Shown here one piece after another: positions 26,174 to 35,017 of a DNA stretch of 36,004 bases (the first letter of the stretch is position 1; the number at the start of each line of letters is the position of its first letter). Below the pieces are notes generated by a model. That model saw only the letters and a program-made list of their open reading frames with translations, was not told where the DNA came from and made no database searches. This DNA comes from Enteropsectra breve (Eukaryota; Microsporidia): NCBI GenBank assembly GCA_024243835.1, contig JALPMN010000617.1, positions 1 through 36,004 on the forward strand, written 5' to 3'. Made by a program: the position numbers and the translations under genes.

Positions 26174-28435
26174 TCAGCTGGTCTTCAAAATATCACTCAT
26201 AAACACAACCTTGTCATCATCATCACTAGACTCTCCGCCTGCAATGCTCATTTTCTCATCGCATTTCACAGTTTCACTCGGAACACACACCAACTGCGCC
26301 TTTGGATCCTCTTCAGAGCTGTTCGCCTCACTGATATTATTAAGCTTTAAATTGCTATTCTGCGTGTTATTTACTGGTCTATTCTGAATGCCTTGCTGCC
26401 GTGCCAGCAGATTTTCAACACATATTTCCGGTGTATTCTCTGTGCAGCTCATATCGCTGTACGGCATAATGCTGTTTCTTGGCATGCTGTTGCTCATCAT
26501 CTGTCCGTATCTGTTTCCATCCCAGCAGTCTCTTTCCTGTATGTCGCACTGTTGGATATTGCCCCTTTGTGGCACTGGATATGCACACTGATTCAGCATT
26601 CCTGATGAGTTTCTGTTCCCCAGGCTGTCAACGCAGTATCCGCCACTAACTACAGGAGCGAAGTAGCCTGGATGGCTGTAGAATGGAATCACCTGTCCTG
26701 GAAGTGTGCTGCCATAGCTGAAATTACTGAGACCACTACCATTGTTAAAGTTATTATTACCGAAATTATTACCATTGCTAAAGTTATTATTAGTACCGTT
26801 GAAGTTATTACCGAAATTATTATTGTTCATAGGAATACCATTGCTAAAGTTACTACTACCGTTATTGTTAAAGTTAGTATTATTTCCATTGTTAAAGTTG
26901 CTATTAGTACCGTTACTGTTAAAGTTGCTATTAGTACCGTTATTGTTAAAGTTACTATTATTTCCATTATTAAAGTTAGTTTCATTATTAAAGTTACTAT
27001 TATTTCCATTGTTAAAGTTACTACTACCGTTATTATTAAAGTTACTATTACCCTTATTACTACCACTCGGGTGTGGAGAATGATTTCCTCGATGATACGA
27101 ATTATCAGGCGTGTGCAAATGATAGTGCGGTATCTTCTTTATAAAGGAAGTAGCAACAACTGTCTTTGGTATCTCGACTGTTTTCTCTTTGATCTGCGTT
27201 ACAACGGAAATCTGCGGCGGAAGAATCTTTGTGTGTGTCACATGCAGCAGCGATGTTTTGGGAGGCATCGTTACCGGCTTTACAACTTCTATCATCTTTG
27301 GTACTTCCTTTACCACCGTTGATGCTGGATGCTCTACCGTCTGGGTGAAGTAGTAGGTTGTTGCTGGCTCCTTAACGGTTCTTGCGGGGAGTGTGATGGT
27401 GATTGTCTTGGGCGGGAGATTCACCGTGCGAACAAGCGTTGCGGTGCTGTGCGTTGTTTCTGTGCGCACCTCTGAGACGATCATCGTCTGTGGGGTTGGC
27501 TCAATGGTCACCGGGGGCAGTGTTTCTGTGACGGTGCGTATCAGGGGCTTCTGAATGACTGTGCGCGCAGGCATCTGAAACACAACGGGCGGTGGGGTAA
27601 CGGTGCGTGTCTCGGTCTCAGGCCGCATCCAGATGGTGCTGTTCGGTGCCCTCACTGTGATCTGCGGATGCTCGATGATCTTCGTGAATCTCAGGGGCAC
27701 ATACTCGATATGCTTTTCCTGGACGGTTGCTGTGACTGTTTCTCTTTTAACGGCAACTGCGAGGGGTGTTCTGAACTCAACGAGTGAGACCTGTGCTGGC
27801 ACCACATGGATGCCTGGAATTAAATGAGTATTTCCATTTGCAATGTGTGTATTTCCATTTGTACTTCCATTTGTTGCTCTGTGAACGGGAGCCACAGGCT
27901 CTGCGGGAACAAGCTCGCTCGTATCGCTTAATAGGCCATTTATGGCATTGCTGCCTGCTGTACCAGAGAATATGTTTGCGCTTGTCTCCATAGGCATAGC
28001 ACCAGTATTTCCATTCACCAGTGTTAGGGCACCGCCATTTACTGTAGCCGTGATAGAAGCATTTGAACACTGGTCTTTGCACTGCAATGAAAGATCTGTG
28101 CTGGCAGAGCAGATGCATTCCAGGGGTGGTGCAGTGATTTGAGAGTTGTCACAGGGCAAGTTATCCGTGCAAGGAACGATATTGCTTTTTATATTAACAG
28201 GGGCGCAGTTATCAACATCCATGCAGTTTTCATTTTGGGGCATTACTTGGGCGTGTGCAGATAGAATCAGACACATAAATATTAAGCGGTTCAGTTTTGC
28301 TGCATTGTTCTTCTTTACACCGCTCTTTACTAGCCTGGTGATCATATCCAGGCATCCTGCTATAAACATCCTTATGCTGCCATAGATATGCACCGCTTTC
28401 TGAGGAATCCACGGTTTATTGTCTCGTATGACCAT
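26174..28435 (-). CDS. Large secreted Thr/Pro- and Asn-rich protein (spore-wall or adhesin candidate)
   Basis: 753 residues. A hydrophobic stretch ending Ser-Ala-His-Ala at about 51-62 looks like a signal peptide with a long basic lead; initiation at a downstream Met (23, 32 or 54) would give a more usual leader, so the start is uncertain. Then come a Cys-rich part (70-125), a Thr/Val/Pro region (about 219-435) with repeated 'RTV...PP.T' units, an Asn-rich region (about 459-565) built on 'NFNNG/NSNFNN', a second Cys-rich part, and an acidic tail with 'SSDDDD'. No C-terminal TM. The modular low-complexity structure with flanking Cys blocks resembles fungal cell-wall and microsporidian spore-wall proteins. 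Family not recognised. Confidence 0.78.
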   Translation of the reverse strand: MVIRDNKPWIPQKAVHIYGSIRMFIAGCLDMITRLVKSGVKKNNAAKLNRLIFMCLILSAHAQVMPQNENCMDVDNCAPVNIKSNIVPCTDNLPCDNSQITAPPLECICSASTDLSLQCKDQCSNASITATVNGGALTLVNGNTGAMPMETSANIFSGTAGSNAINGLLSDTSELVPAEPVAPVHRATNGSTNGNTHIANGNTHLIPGIHVVPAQVSLVEFRTPLAVAVKRETVTATVQEKHIEYVPLRFTKIIEHPQITVRAPNSTIWMRPETETRTVTPPPVVFQMPARTVIQKPLIRTVTETLPPVTIEPTPQTMIVSEVRTETTHSTATLVRTVNLPPKTITITLPARTVKEPATTYYFTQTVEHPASTVVKEVPKMIEVVKPVTMPPKTSLLHVTHTKILPPQISVVTQIKEKTVEIPKTVVATSFIKKIPHYHLHTPDNSYHRGNHSPHPSGSNKGNSNFNNNGSSNFNNGNNSNFNNETNFNNGNNSNFNNNGTNSNFNSNGTNSNFNNGNNTNFNNNGSSNFSNGIPMNNNNFGNNFNGTNNNFSNGNNFGNNNFNNGSGLSNFSYGSTLPGQVIPFYSHPGYFAPVVSGGYCVDSLGNRNSSGMLNQCAYPVPQRGNIQQCDIQERDCWDGNRYGQMMSNSMPRNSIMPYSDMSCTENTPEICVENLLARQQGIQNRPVNNTQNSNLKLNNISEANSSEEDPKAQLVCVPSETVKCDEKMSIAGGESSDDDDKVVFMSDILKTS
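26740..27060 (-). repeat. Asn/Phe codon repeat array
   Basis: Degenerate tandem units of about 18-30 nt encode 'SNFNNG', 'TNSNFNNN' and similar. Unit length varies in multiples of three and the frame stays open. Confidence 0.8.
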
Positions 28436-28890
28436 ATTCCCGGTATCTGGGTTTTATTTATATTGTACGCCATTGAAACGTTTTAGAATTTTACGGAAAA
28501 ACTAGGAGGGGCATTGGGCATGCGGCGTAGGGGCAGTCAAAGAAGATAAGCGGTACGAAAGTTAAGAAATTAAATGCTTACTATTTGAAACTTAAATTTG
28601 TAATTTAATCCCTGTGTTTTATTAAGAGTATATTCAGTTTTCTATTTGATAAAAAAACTCATTTTTAAACAATATTTTTTTCACACGTTTATTCTACTAG
28701 TATAATGATTGTAATACATTATAATATACTATGATATCAACAAGAGGAGAGTTTAAATCTCCTGTAAGCAATTAAAGTTCATCAAAAGAAAAATACTGCA
28801 TTAAAATTACTTAAAATAATAATTCTGGAAATGTCATTAAAATAATGTATTTTAATTTACTTAAAATAATATTCTGTATTTTAAATTTAA
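28436..28890. other. Intergenic, short repeats only
   Basis: No gene. It includes a near-palindrome AGGAGAGTTTAAATCTCCT (about 28745-28763) and a direct repeat of ACTTAAAATAATA..TTCTG (about 28810 and 28860). Confidence 0.6.
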
Positions 28891-29547
28891 TTATCCCGCC
28901 TTTACAACATCCAGCAGCCACTTGAGCCCTGGATACACACTGGACGAGTCAACAGTCCAGCTGTTCGCCTCCTTGTCCATCTTCGCAAGATCGTTTATAA
29001 TGGATGTCTCCTGCACCCGCACCTTAAACAGCTTGTCATCAACCTTGATGCAGGAATCAAGGCCAGGAGAGGCCCCGTCAGTCCTGAACTTCTCCCGCAC
29101 CATCGCGATGTTCCTCTCCAGCTCATCAGGCCTGTTCATGAGAAGATCAATCTTGTTGAGCATCAGCATCACAGGCATCCCGTCCTTCAGAAACGGAACC
29201 AAGTTTTTAAATCCAGCATACGAGTTTTCGAATCTATGTGAGTCAGCGATGTCCACCATGAAGATAAGGCCGTCTATGGCCTTGACATAGTCCTTCCAGT
29301 AGGAAATAAACTCGTTCTGTCCCCCGACATCCCAGATCTTTATCGTGGTGTTGCACACCACAACCTCCTCAAAGTTCAGTCCGAGTGTGGGCTGTGTGGG
29401 CAAGTTGGTCTGGCGGAAGAGATTCACAAGGGCTGTCTTTCCTGCATTGTCGAGGCCGAGAATAGCCAGAGACGCCTTCTTCCTGCCCCGGAGGCCCTCA
29501 AAAAGGTCCGTAAAGCTTTTTTTGAAGAGAGACTGGATGTTGCCCAT
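28891..29547 (-). CDS. Arf-family small GTPase (Arf/Arl-like)
   Basis: 218 residues. Gly2 in MGNIQS suits N-myristoylation, typical of Arf/Arl and not of Sar1. Motifs: 'GLDNAGKT' P-loop (31-38), switch I Thr in 'QPTLGLNFE' (about 54), 'WDVGGQ' (72-77), 'NKID' (131-134). Arf proteins recruit coats and effectors to Golgi or endosomal membranes. The protein is about 38 residues longer than canonical Arf (about 180), with an extended region between 'NKID' and the C-terminal helix (about 150-200), and the usual 'SA' G5 motif is not clear. It is therefore more likely a divergent Arl than Arf1. The start has AAAATTTT then GGG-type spacing upstream. Confidence 0.88.
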   Translation of the reverse strand: MGNIQSLFKKSFTDLFEGLRGRKKASLAILGLDNAGKTALVNLFRQTNLPTQPTLGLNFEEVVVCNTTIKIWDVGGQNEFISYWKDYVKAIDGLIFMVDIADSHRFENSYAGFKNLVPFLKDGMPVMLMLNKIDLLMNRPDELERNIAMVREKFRTDGASPGLDSCIKVDDKLFKVRVQETSIINDLAKMDKEANSWTVDSSSVYPGLKWLLDVVKAG

Positions 29548-29569
29548 TGGTAGCCCTGTAAAATTTTAC
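29548..29569 (-). promoter_or_regulatory. AAAATTTT + GGG signal of Arf-like gene
   Basis: On the minus strand AAAATTTT (29560-29567) is followed by GGG (29554-29556) six bases before the ATG, the GGG variant of the start signal. Confidence 0.6.
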
Positions 29570-30132
29570 AAATAAAAACAAATTGTTTCACTGTGAGAAA
29601 AGTTTAGCATTGGAAAGTGGCCTTGTTTCCATAAATAATGTATAATACAAAGGATTGGAAATAACCTCTAATAGTAGTGAGATGTATTATTTATAAGCAT
29701 GTAATTATATTTGTTACGCATACTATAGTAATAAAGAATGAAAATATCTCAAGATACCATAAAAAACATTATGTTGAACAATGTGACGCAATTGATTTTA
29801 TTAAAAACTAGAAAGGCTAATTTTTATAAACGTAAGATATCAGTAAGACCTAGCTTTGGTAGAATTTATAGTACACTTACTTATCTATTAAATACCTTTT
29901 TTGTATGAAGAGCCAGATAAGCAATTCCTGTTATGTTGTTTTTTAATTTCTCTACAATAAGTTTGTACTGAGATTTTAGACATTTGGTGCAGTGTAAAAT
30001 GCTCTCTTTTCTTGTACTATAGGCACTAAAGGATAATGAGTATTGAAATTAGCATTCCATGCTAAAAGTACAGAAATATTACGTTTAATTAAAAATAAAT
30101 TAAGGTAAAATTTTCACAGTCTCAAGTTTAGG
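29570..30132. other. Divergent intergenic region, no gene seen
   Basis: AT-rich spacer between the Arf-like gene and the large secreted orphan. AAAATTTT at 30107-30114 belongs to the latter's start signal. No RNA gene or strong repeat was recognised. Confidence 0.55.
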
Positions 30133-32223
30133 ATGCGCATAGCAAGGAGTTTTCAATATATATGCAGCATCGCAGCTTTGTATGTTATTTCTAGCTACCA
30201 CAAATATCCGGAAGAACTATGTATAACGATTAGAAACGGTGAAAAGTACCTGAATGACTACAGCTATGATGACGTGATGCACTCCAAAGTCTTGCGGAAT
30301 ATCGGTCCCCAGGCAATAATCGATGGCATAAAGATAAAAAAATACTATATCATCCATGAGAGAGTTAGTCAGGCGCTTAATTCCTACCATGAAATCCTAA
30401 AGTCTGTGAGACGCACCAGTGAAAGCCCTGAGAGCTTCTATAAAAATGTGCAGCTTACAACAGCAAATGTGCAGCAAAGAAATGAATGTTTTATGGCGCT
30501 AAAGGGGATAAAGCAGAAGGAACTAAACGTAGGATACAATCTGGTCGGCCTAGACATTATTTTTAAAATGCGCAAGAGACTTATCCTGCACTCGATAATC
30601 GAAGACAAAGACACTCTAAAGACTATCTTGGATCTTTACAAAGTGCTTAAGTTTGAGTATGGATCAAATGCTGATGTATTTTACAGCGATTCAGAGAACG
30701 GCAAAGTCAAGCACATACTCATCGAGCGAAACACACTGTTTGCCATAAACATAGCAGTTGTACTTAAGAGAATGGGTCTTCTCAGTGAATTTAGAAAAGA
30801 TTTCTTCAAAAAAATGGCTTTTAGAACAGAAAATATTTCTGATTTTGCAATTTTTTCAAAAATCAACACTGAATTTGATTACGAACGCAAGGTGATTTCT
30901 GTACTTGACCTGAAAATAGAGGCAAATGGAACAGTCAGTGATATAGTGATAGCCCACGACGGGCACACATTCGGATACGGCCTGCACCGCTCAAAAAAGC
31001 TTTTGCTGAAGCCTTGCTTTACGTTTAGTGACGAAAAGCACTTTGTGGCATCAGCTCTTAATATATTTGATCGACTAACGGTATTTCCACTCATTACCCA
31101 CCTTCGGGCCGTGTGCCATCCGGCAATATCCAAACACCTAGGCGCCTTCTACATGTCTGTTCTTAGTGCACTGCCGTCAATTTACGATCTCGAACTGGAA
31201 GAGTCTCTCAAAAGAAGCTATGATTCAAGCTGCGATGATTCACTCATAACAGTAAACACAGTTCTAAAAATGTTCTTGCAGAACAAAGAGCACCACGACA
31301 AAATCAAAAGTCTAAGCATCATAGGCTACAATGCTCTTTCAGAACAGTCTTTGCTCCAGCTTCGCTTTCTGAAACTAAATGAGCTTGGTCTCTATGGAAA
31401 CTACCGCCTGAAGGACTGCTTTTATACTTTAATTCTCTTTTCAGGTTCATCAGCGCTTTATGAAAGCATCTCACACTTCAAGGGCTGTACCGACAGCCTT
31501 AATTTGGCTTATCGTCTTCTGCGGGACAAGCAGCTTAAAGATGCATCTATTATCCGCGGATTCCAGTGTGACAAGGTATATGATGAGTTCTTTGCACCAC
31601 GCCCAGACGAGCATGGTGCACTGAAACTGTTTTTCAATGAAAATTCGCTAGAAAGCTTTGTTTTCCTTCCGAAGGATATTGAACTTGAAACACTTATTGT
31701 GGTTTATAAGCTGTATCGATATTCTTACAGAAGGAATGGATTGGTAAAGACAGAAGAGAAAATATATACAGTGGATCGCAGACTCCAAGATGATAGTATT
31801 TCAAAGCTTTGTCGTGCAAAAAAGCTTATTTTGGGACCACACTTTTATTTACAACAGGATCTTTTGCTATATGCCGTAAAAAGAGTAGAATTTTATGTGC
31901 ATTCATTACGAAGCATCTCTGACATTGCATTGAAGAATGCAATGCTTGTAGCTGATCAAGAGGATGGATGCATAGTGATTAATAAGGCAGGTGCTGTTTC
32001 TACGATTCAAGGTGAGCCAGAGGAACTGGTGGCTGAACGTATTGAGCACATGGGTGTCAAAAACTCGTTGAAGTTTGTAGTGCAGCAGCGAATGTTAATG
32101 GACGAACAGAGACAGAGCACTAACAAACAGAGCGAGAACTGCGGTGAAATAAGAATCGTTTATCAGGAAGACTCATATCCTGTGTTTTATGAAAATATTA
32201 TCAAAAGCATATCAATTGATTAA
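30133..32223 (+). CDS. Large secreted orphan, partly LRR-like
   Basis: 696 residues, not recognised. An N-terminal signal peptide (about 1-22) is followed by a long mixed alpha/beta body with no second TM, so secretion is predicted. One region (about 393-430, 'IKSLSIIGYNALSEQSLLQLRFLKLNELGLYG') has the Leu spacing of leucine-rich repeats, with perhaps two to three degenerate units; similar 'LETLIVVYKLY' and 'AKKLILGPHFYL' segments occur later. Several microsporidia have expanded families of secreted LRR-like proteins, so it may be a member. AAAATTTT lies 18 bases upstream of the ATG; only GG precedes it. Confidence 0.72.
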   Translation: MRIARSFQYICSIAALYVISSYHKYPEELCITIRNGEKYLNDYSYDDVMHSKVLRNIGPQAIIDGIKIKKYYIIHERVSQALNSYHEILKSVRRTSESPESFYKNVQLTTANVQQRNECFMALKGIKQKELNVGYNLVGLDIIFKMRKRLILHSIIEDKDTLKTILDLYKVLKFEYGSNADVFYSDSENGKVKHILIERNTLFAINIAVVLKRMGLLSEFRKDFFKKMAFRTENISDFAIFSKINTEFDYERKVISVLDLKIEANGTVSDIVIAHDGHTFGYGLHRSKKLLLKPCFTFSDEKHFVASALNIFDRLTVFPLITHLRAVCHPAISKHLGAFYMSVLSALPSIYDLELEESLKRSYDSSCDDSLITVNTVLKMFLQNKEHHDKIKSLSIIGYNALSEQSLLQLRFLKLNELGLYGNYRLKDCFYTLILFSGSSALYESISHFKGCTDSLNLAYRLLRDKQLKDASIIRGFQCDKVYDEFFAPRPDEHGALKLFFNENSLESFVFLPKDIELETLIVVYKLYRYSYRRNGLVKTEEKIYTVDRRLQDDSISKLCRAKKLILGPHFYLQQDLLLYAVKRVEFYVHSLRSISDIALKNAMLVADQEDGCIVINKAGAVSTIQGEPEELVAERIEHMGVKNSLKFVVQQRMLMDEQRQSTNKQSENCGEIRIVYQEDSYPVFYENIIKSISID

Positions 32224-32550
32224 AATATAAAAAGATATTTCTTGCCTTAAAGTTATGTTTCTACTATAACATATGGATTATAAGTGCTTTTATAAAATAA
32301 CTGATGATATTTCTAATCAACGGTGCTTTTAATTTTGGAAAGGCTCATTTCTAAGTACATGTTTGAAATAAGTCTTAAATCCATTTCTCCCACTTATAAA
32401 ATGTTAATTAAGTTACATATGCTAGGGCAACAACCAAATAGTCTTTTCTCGTTTAGCAAAGAACATGATTGAATTAAGTTGTAATGCCTTACATCACACT
32501 TTGAATATTTTATATTCATTTTAAAATAATGCCATTTTTTAATATCTCTT
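32224..32550. other. Convergent intergenic spacer, nothing seen
   Basis: AT-rich; no ORF, RNA gene or notable repeat between the secreted orphan and BUB3. Confidence 0.55.
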
Positions 32551-33513
32551 TTATATTGTGCTGTACACTACCTGATTGTGCTCAGATTGCCCGTCTAGCT
32601 CCTCGACTATGGCATATACTTCATACCCCTCCAGCAAAAATCTTTTGATGCTCTGTTCAGCCTTCATTACCACCCCAACCAATTTTCTTTCCTCAACGTC
32701 CCATTTGCACACCGTTCCATTTCCGCCAGCAGAGAACAAAAACTTGTCATAAAAGACCTGATTTATCGGATAGTATTCCCTGCAGTCCTTCTCAGAGACG
32801 TAGTGTGCATTAAATACATATGATTTGTCCTTGTCACTAAAATCCGTGTAGTAAATCTTCCCATTACTCGTCCCTGCAAATATCCCACTCGCACTCACTG
32901 TGATCGAGTTGATAACGCCTGTAGTCTTCTTGCAAAAGATTTCATTAAACTCTCTGTCAAATATCGTTATGATATTCTCGAATGCAATAGCAATAACTTT
33001 TTCCTTAATGATACTCGTTTTTGCACTATTATTTTCTAGTTTTGCTTTTTTATCAGATAAAAACGTGCTTTCGCCCATTGCAACTGCTGTAATGTTGTGG
33101 TGGCACTCTTTGATCCACTTTAATTCGTAGTTTACCGTATTGTATGCATTTTCCTTGTTCTCTTCTGTCTTCTTCTCGTAGAGAGACAGTGTCTTGTCCA
33201 TTCCGCCCACCAAAAGCATATTTTCATCAGCAAGAGTGTAGTATGCGCGTGTCTTTGTCTCAATTGCTGTTATCTGACTAAATTCTCTGTCTAATATGTA
33301 TATCCAGCCGTCACATGAGACACAGATTAACTGGTCAGATATCGCATTAAGGCGGTGTATAGTGTGCTCAAAATCGATAGTATGAGTGAGAATCTTGTCT
33401 TTGTAGACTCTTATTTTGCTGTCCCATGCCGCCACAATTAGCCTGTTTTCAAAGAAAGCAATGTCTGTTGCGCCCGCGCTGAGATTCCTGTTCAGTGGGA
33501 TATTTTTAGCCAT
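32551..33513 (-). CDS. BUB3: BUB3-like WD40 spindle-checkpoint protein
   Basis: 320 residues from the ATG at 33513, which directly follows AGCCCCT; the open frame continues 20 codons upstream through a non-ATG start without this signal. BUB3 is a WD40 propeller that brings BUB1/BUBR1 to kinetochores. Blade 1 'LIVAAWDSKIRVYKD' matches the BUB3 'WD.s.rlYd' pattern, and the late 'YVFNAHYVSEKDCREYYPINQVFYD...FSAGGNGTVCKWD' matches BUB3's 'F.CHR...... iYPVNai.Fhp....aTGGsDG.v..WD'. The related RAE1/GLE2 is the main alternative, but it has 'Y.VNg' and a different first blade. A variable loop of about 30 residues (around 150-180) is added. Confidence 0.82.
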   Translation of the reverse strand: MAKNIPLNRNLSAGATDIAFFENRLIVAAWDSKIRVYKDKILTHTIDFEHTIHRLNAISDQLICVSCDGWIYILDREFSQITAIETKTRAYYTLADENMLLVGGMDKTLSLYEKKTEENKENAYNTVNYELKWIKECHHNITAVAMGESTFLSDKKAKLENNSAKTSIIKEKVIAIAFENIITIFDREFNEIFCKKTTGVINSITVSASGIFAGTSNGKIYYTDFSDKDKSYVFNAHYVSEKDCREYYPINQVFYDKFLFSAGGNGTVCKWDVEERKLVGVVMKAEQSIKRFLLEGYEVYAIVEELDGQSEHNQVVYSTI

Positions 33514-33730
33514 AGGGGCTAGAAGAGATGCATATCCAAAATACTTCCAAGAAAACAAGCTCAAGAAATACAATGCATTATTGAAACTCTAGTTATATCA
33601 CCAAATGTTAATGATCTAGTCTCAGAAAAACAAAATAATTAGCTCTTGTTTAGTTCCGAAATTAATCAATCAGTATAAAGGCTAAAACTTGTTTTACTGA
33701 AAGTATAAAATAAAATCTAGAGTATTCCGC

Positions 33731-34606
33731 ATGCAGCTCTTTATATTCATTGCAGGATTAGCAGCATCTTCATGTCTAGAGGACTGTGCTAAAAAGTGCG
33801 GGCAGAAAGAAATAGTAATTGATTTGGAAAAGGGAGAAGGATGCAAAGAAAAGAGCTACGGACTAAAGATGTCCAACAACTACAGGGATAGAGACAAAAT
33901 ACTCGATTTTGATTACTGGAACAGCTTAGGTGCAAAAGAAGGGGGAAAGTATATCAGTGGTGATTATATGAAAAACTCTAAGAAAGGCTTCAATGATAGC
34001 TCTAAAGGAGATAATTCTAGAAAGAGAGGAAATAACAAAAAGTCTAATAGAGGAAATGATTACGGTAATGAAGATAAAAATGACGCAAAATCCGGTGATG
34101 GAGATGAATCCAGAGAAAGTGGGGCTAATAAAAGCTCAAGCGCTGGCAGGGGATTAGGAAAAAGAAATGAAGGAAAGGGAACTGGGGACAAAAATTCAGA
34201 AAATTCATCCAATGGAAATCAAGGCTCTTCAAACAATGGAAATCAAGGCTCTTCAAACAATGGAAATCAAGGCTCTTCAAACAATGATAACAACTCAGAT
34301 GGTGCAGCGCCTTCCGCTTACAGCACACAGCCTGCTGTTTCTTATGGAACGCCCCAAGTATTACCGGCTGGAACAGTTTTTGCTTCAAGCGGTTCTTCTG
34401 GAAATAGTATGTCTTCAGGAAATAGCATGTCTTCAGGCACAATGATGCCAGCTGGCGCGATGATGTCTAGTGGCGGTGCAATGATGTCAAGTGGCGGAAT
34501 GGGCGCTGGCTCTTCCGGAGGAAGCATGATGGGAGGATCTTCCGGAGGGATGGCCAGTCCAAGTAGCGGCGGTAGCTCAGGATACAACTATTCATACAGC
34601 TATTAA
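33731..34606 (+). CDS. Secreted Gly/Ser/Asn-rich protein (polar-tube candidate)
   Basis: 291 residues. Signal peptide about 1-14, then a Cys-containing segment (Cys 15, 19, 23, 38), a charged Lys/Asp/Asn-rich middle (about 75-160), three 'NGNQGSSN' repeats, and a Ser/Gly/Met-rich tail ending 'YNYSYSY'. No TM or GPI-like end. It is followed 411 bp later by another secreted low-complexity gene on the same strand. In many microsporidia the unrelated polar tube proteins PTP1 and PTP2 lie next to each other in this way, so this pair is a candidate. PTP sequences diverge too fast to confirm by eye. Upstream sequence has TATA-like motifs but no AAATTT/CCC signal. Confidence 0.72.
   Translation: MQLFIFIAGLAASSCLEDCAKKCGQKEIVIDLEKGEGCKEKSYGLKMSNNYRDRDKILDFDYWNSLGAKEGGKYISGDYMKNSKKGFNDSSKGDNSRKRGNNKKSNRGNDYGNEDKNDAKSGDGDESRESGANKSSSAGRGLGKRNEGKGTGDKNSENSSNGNQGSSNNGNQGSSNNGNQGSSNNDNNSDGAAPSAYSTQPAVSYGTPQVLPAGTVFASSGSSGNSMSSGNSMSSGTMMPAGAMMSSGGAMMSSGGMGAGSSGGSMMGGSSGGMASPSSGGSSGYNYSYSY
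34211..34282 (+). repeat. 24-bp in-frame tandem repeat, 3 copies
   Basis: Three identical copies of a 24-nt unit (AATGGAAATCAAGGCTCTTC...) encode NGNQGSSN. Perfect identity suggests recent amplification. Confidence 0.9.
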
Positions 34607-35017
34607 AAAGAGATTTGTAAAATATGTAATTTTATACTTTATTATTCGAATGATTGATAGTTTTTTAAACAATTTTAACTTAAGATAATTTACTGAAAAA
34701 TAAACTTTATCATATAGCATACATTTAAATAAGGAAATTAATCTTATTTATACCATTCTTCTTGTTATAAAATCTCATCAAGTATAAATAGTGATACATT
34801 TTATATTTGATATAATAGAGAATGACAATAAATTAGGCTATATAGATCTTCTAATCCTATAAACTTATACTCTTCTGCTAAAATGAGAGTTGTATTAGTA
34901 CAATTTATTTAGTGTTTTACTTCCAGAATAAAATCTATTCGTGTTTCTATAACACCCAGATTCCATGCCAATGAGAATCTAATCTTAGAGTATAAATAAT
35001 CAGAATATAAAAGTGCT
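34607..35017. other. Intergenic, TATA-like elements
   Basis: No gene. Close to the next ATG it contains GAGTATAAATAA and AATATAAAAG (34987-35012), TATA-box-like sequences at a plausible distance. The AAATTT/CCC signal is absent. Confidence 0.5.

Noticed and set aside
26672..27322. Long plus-strand frame opposite the Asn-rich region
   Set aside because: Its Ile/Thr/Val/Lys monotony is the antisense reading of the Asn/Phe codon repeats of the minus-strand gene.
33514..33573. 20-codon upstream extension of BUB3
   Set aside because: It starts at a non-ATG codon and would place the CCCC block inside the coding region; BUB3 homologs begin near the chosen Met.
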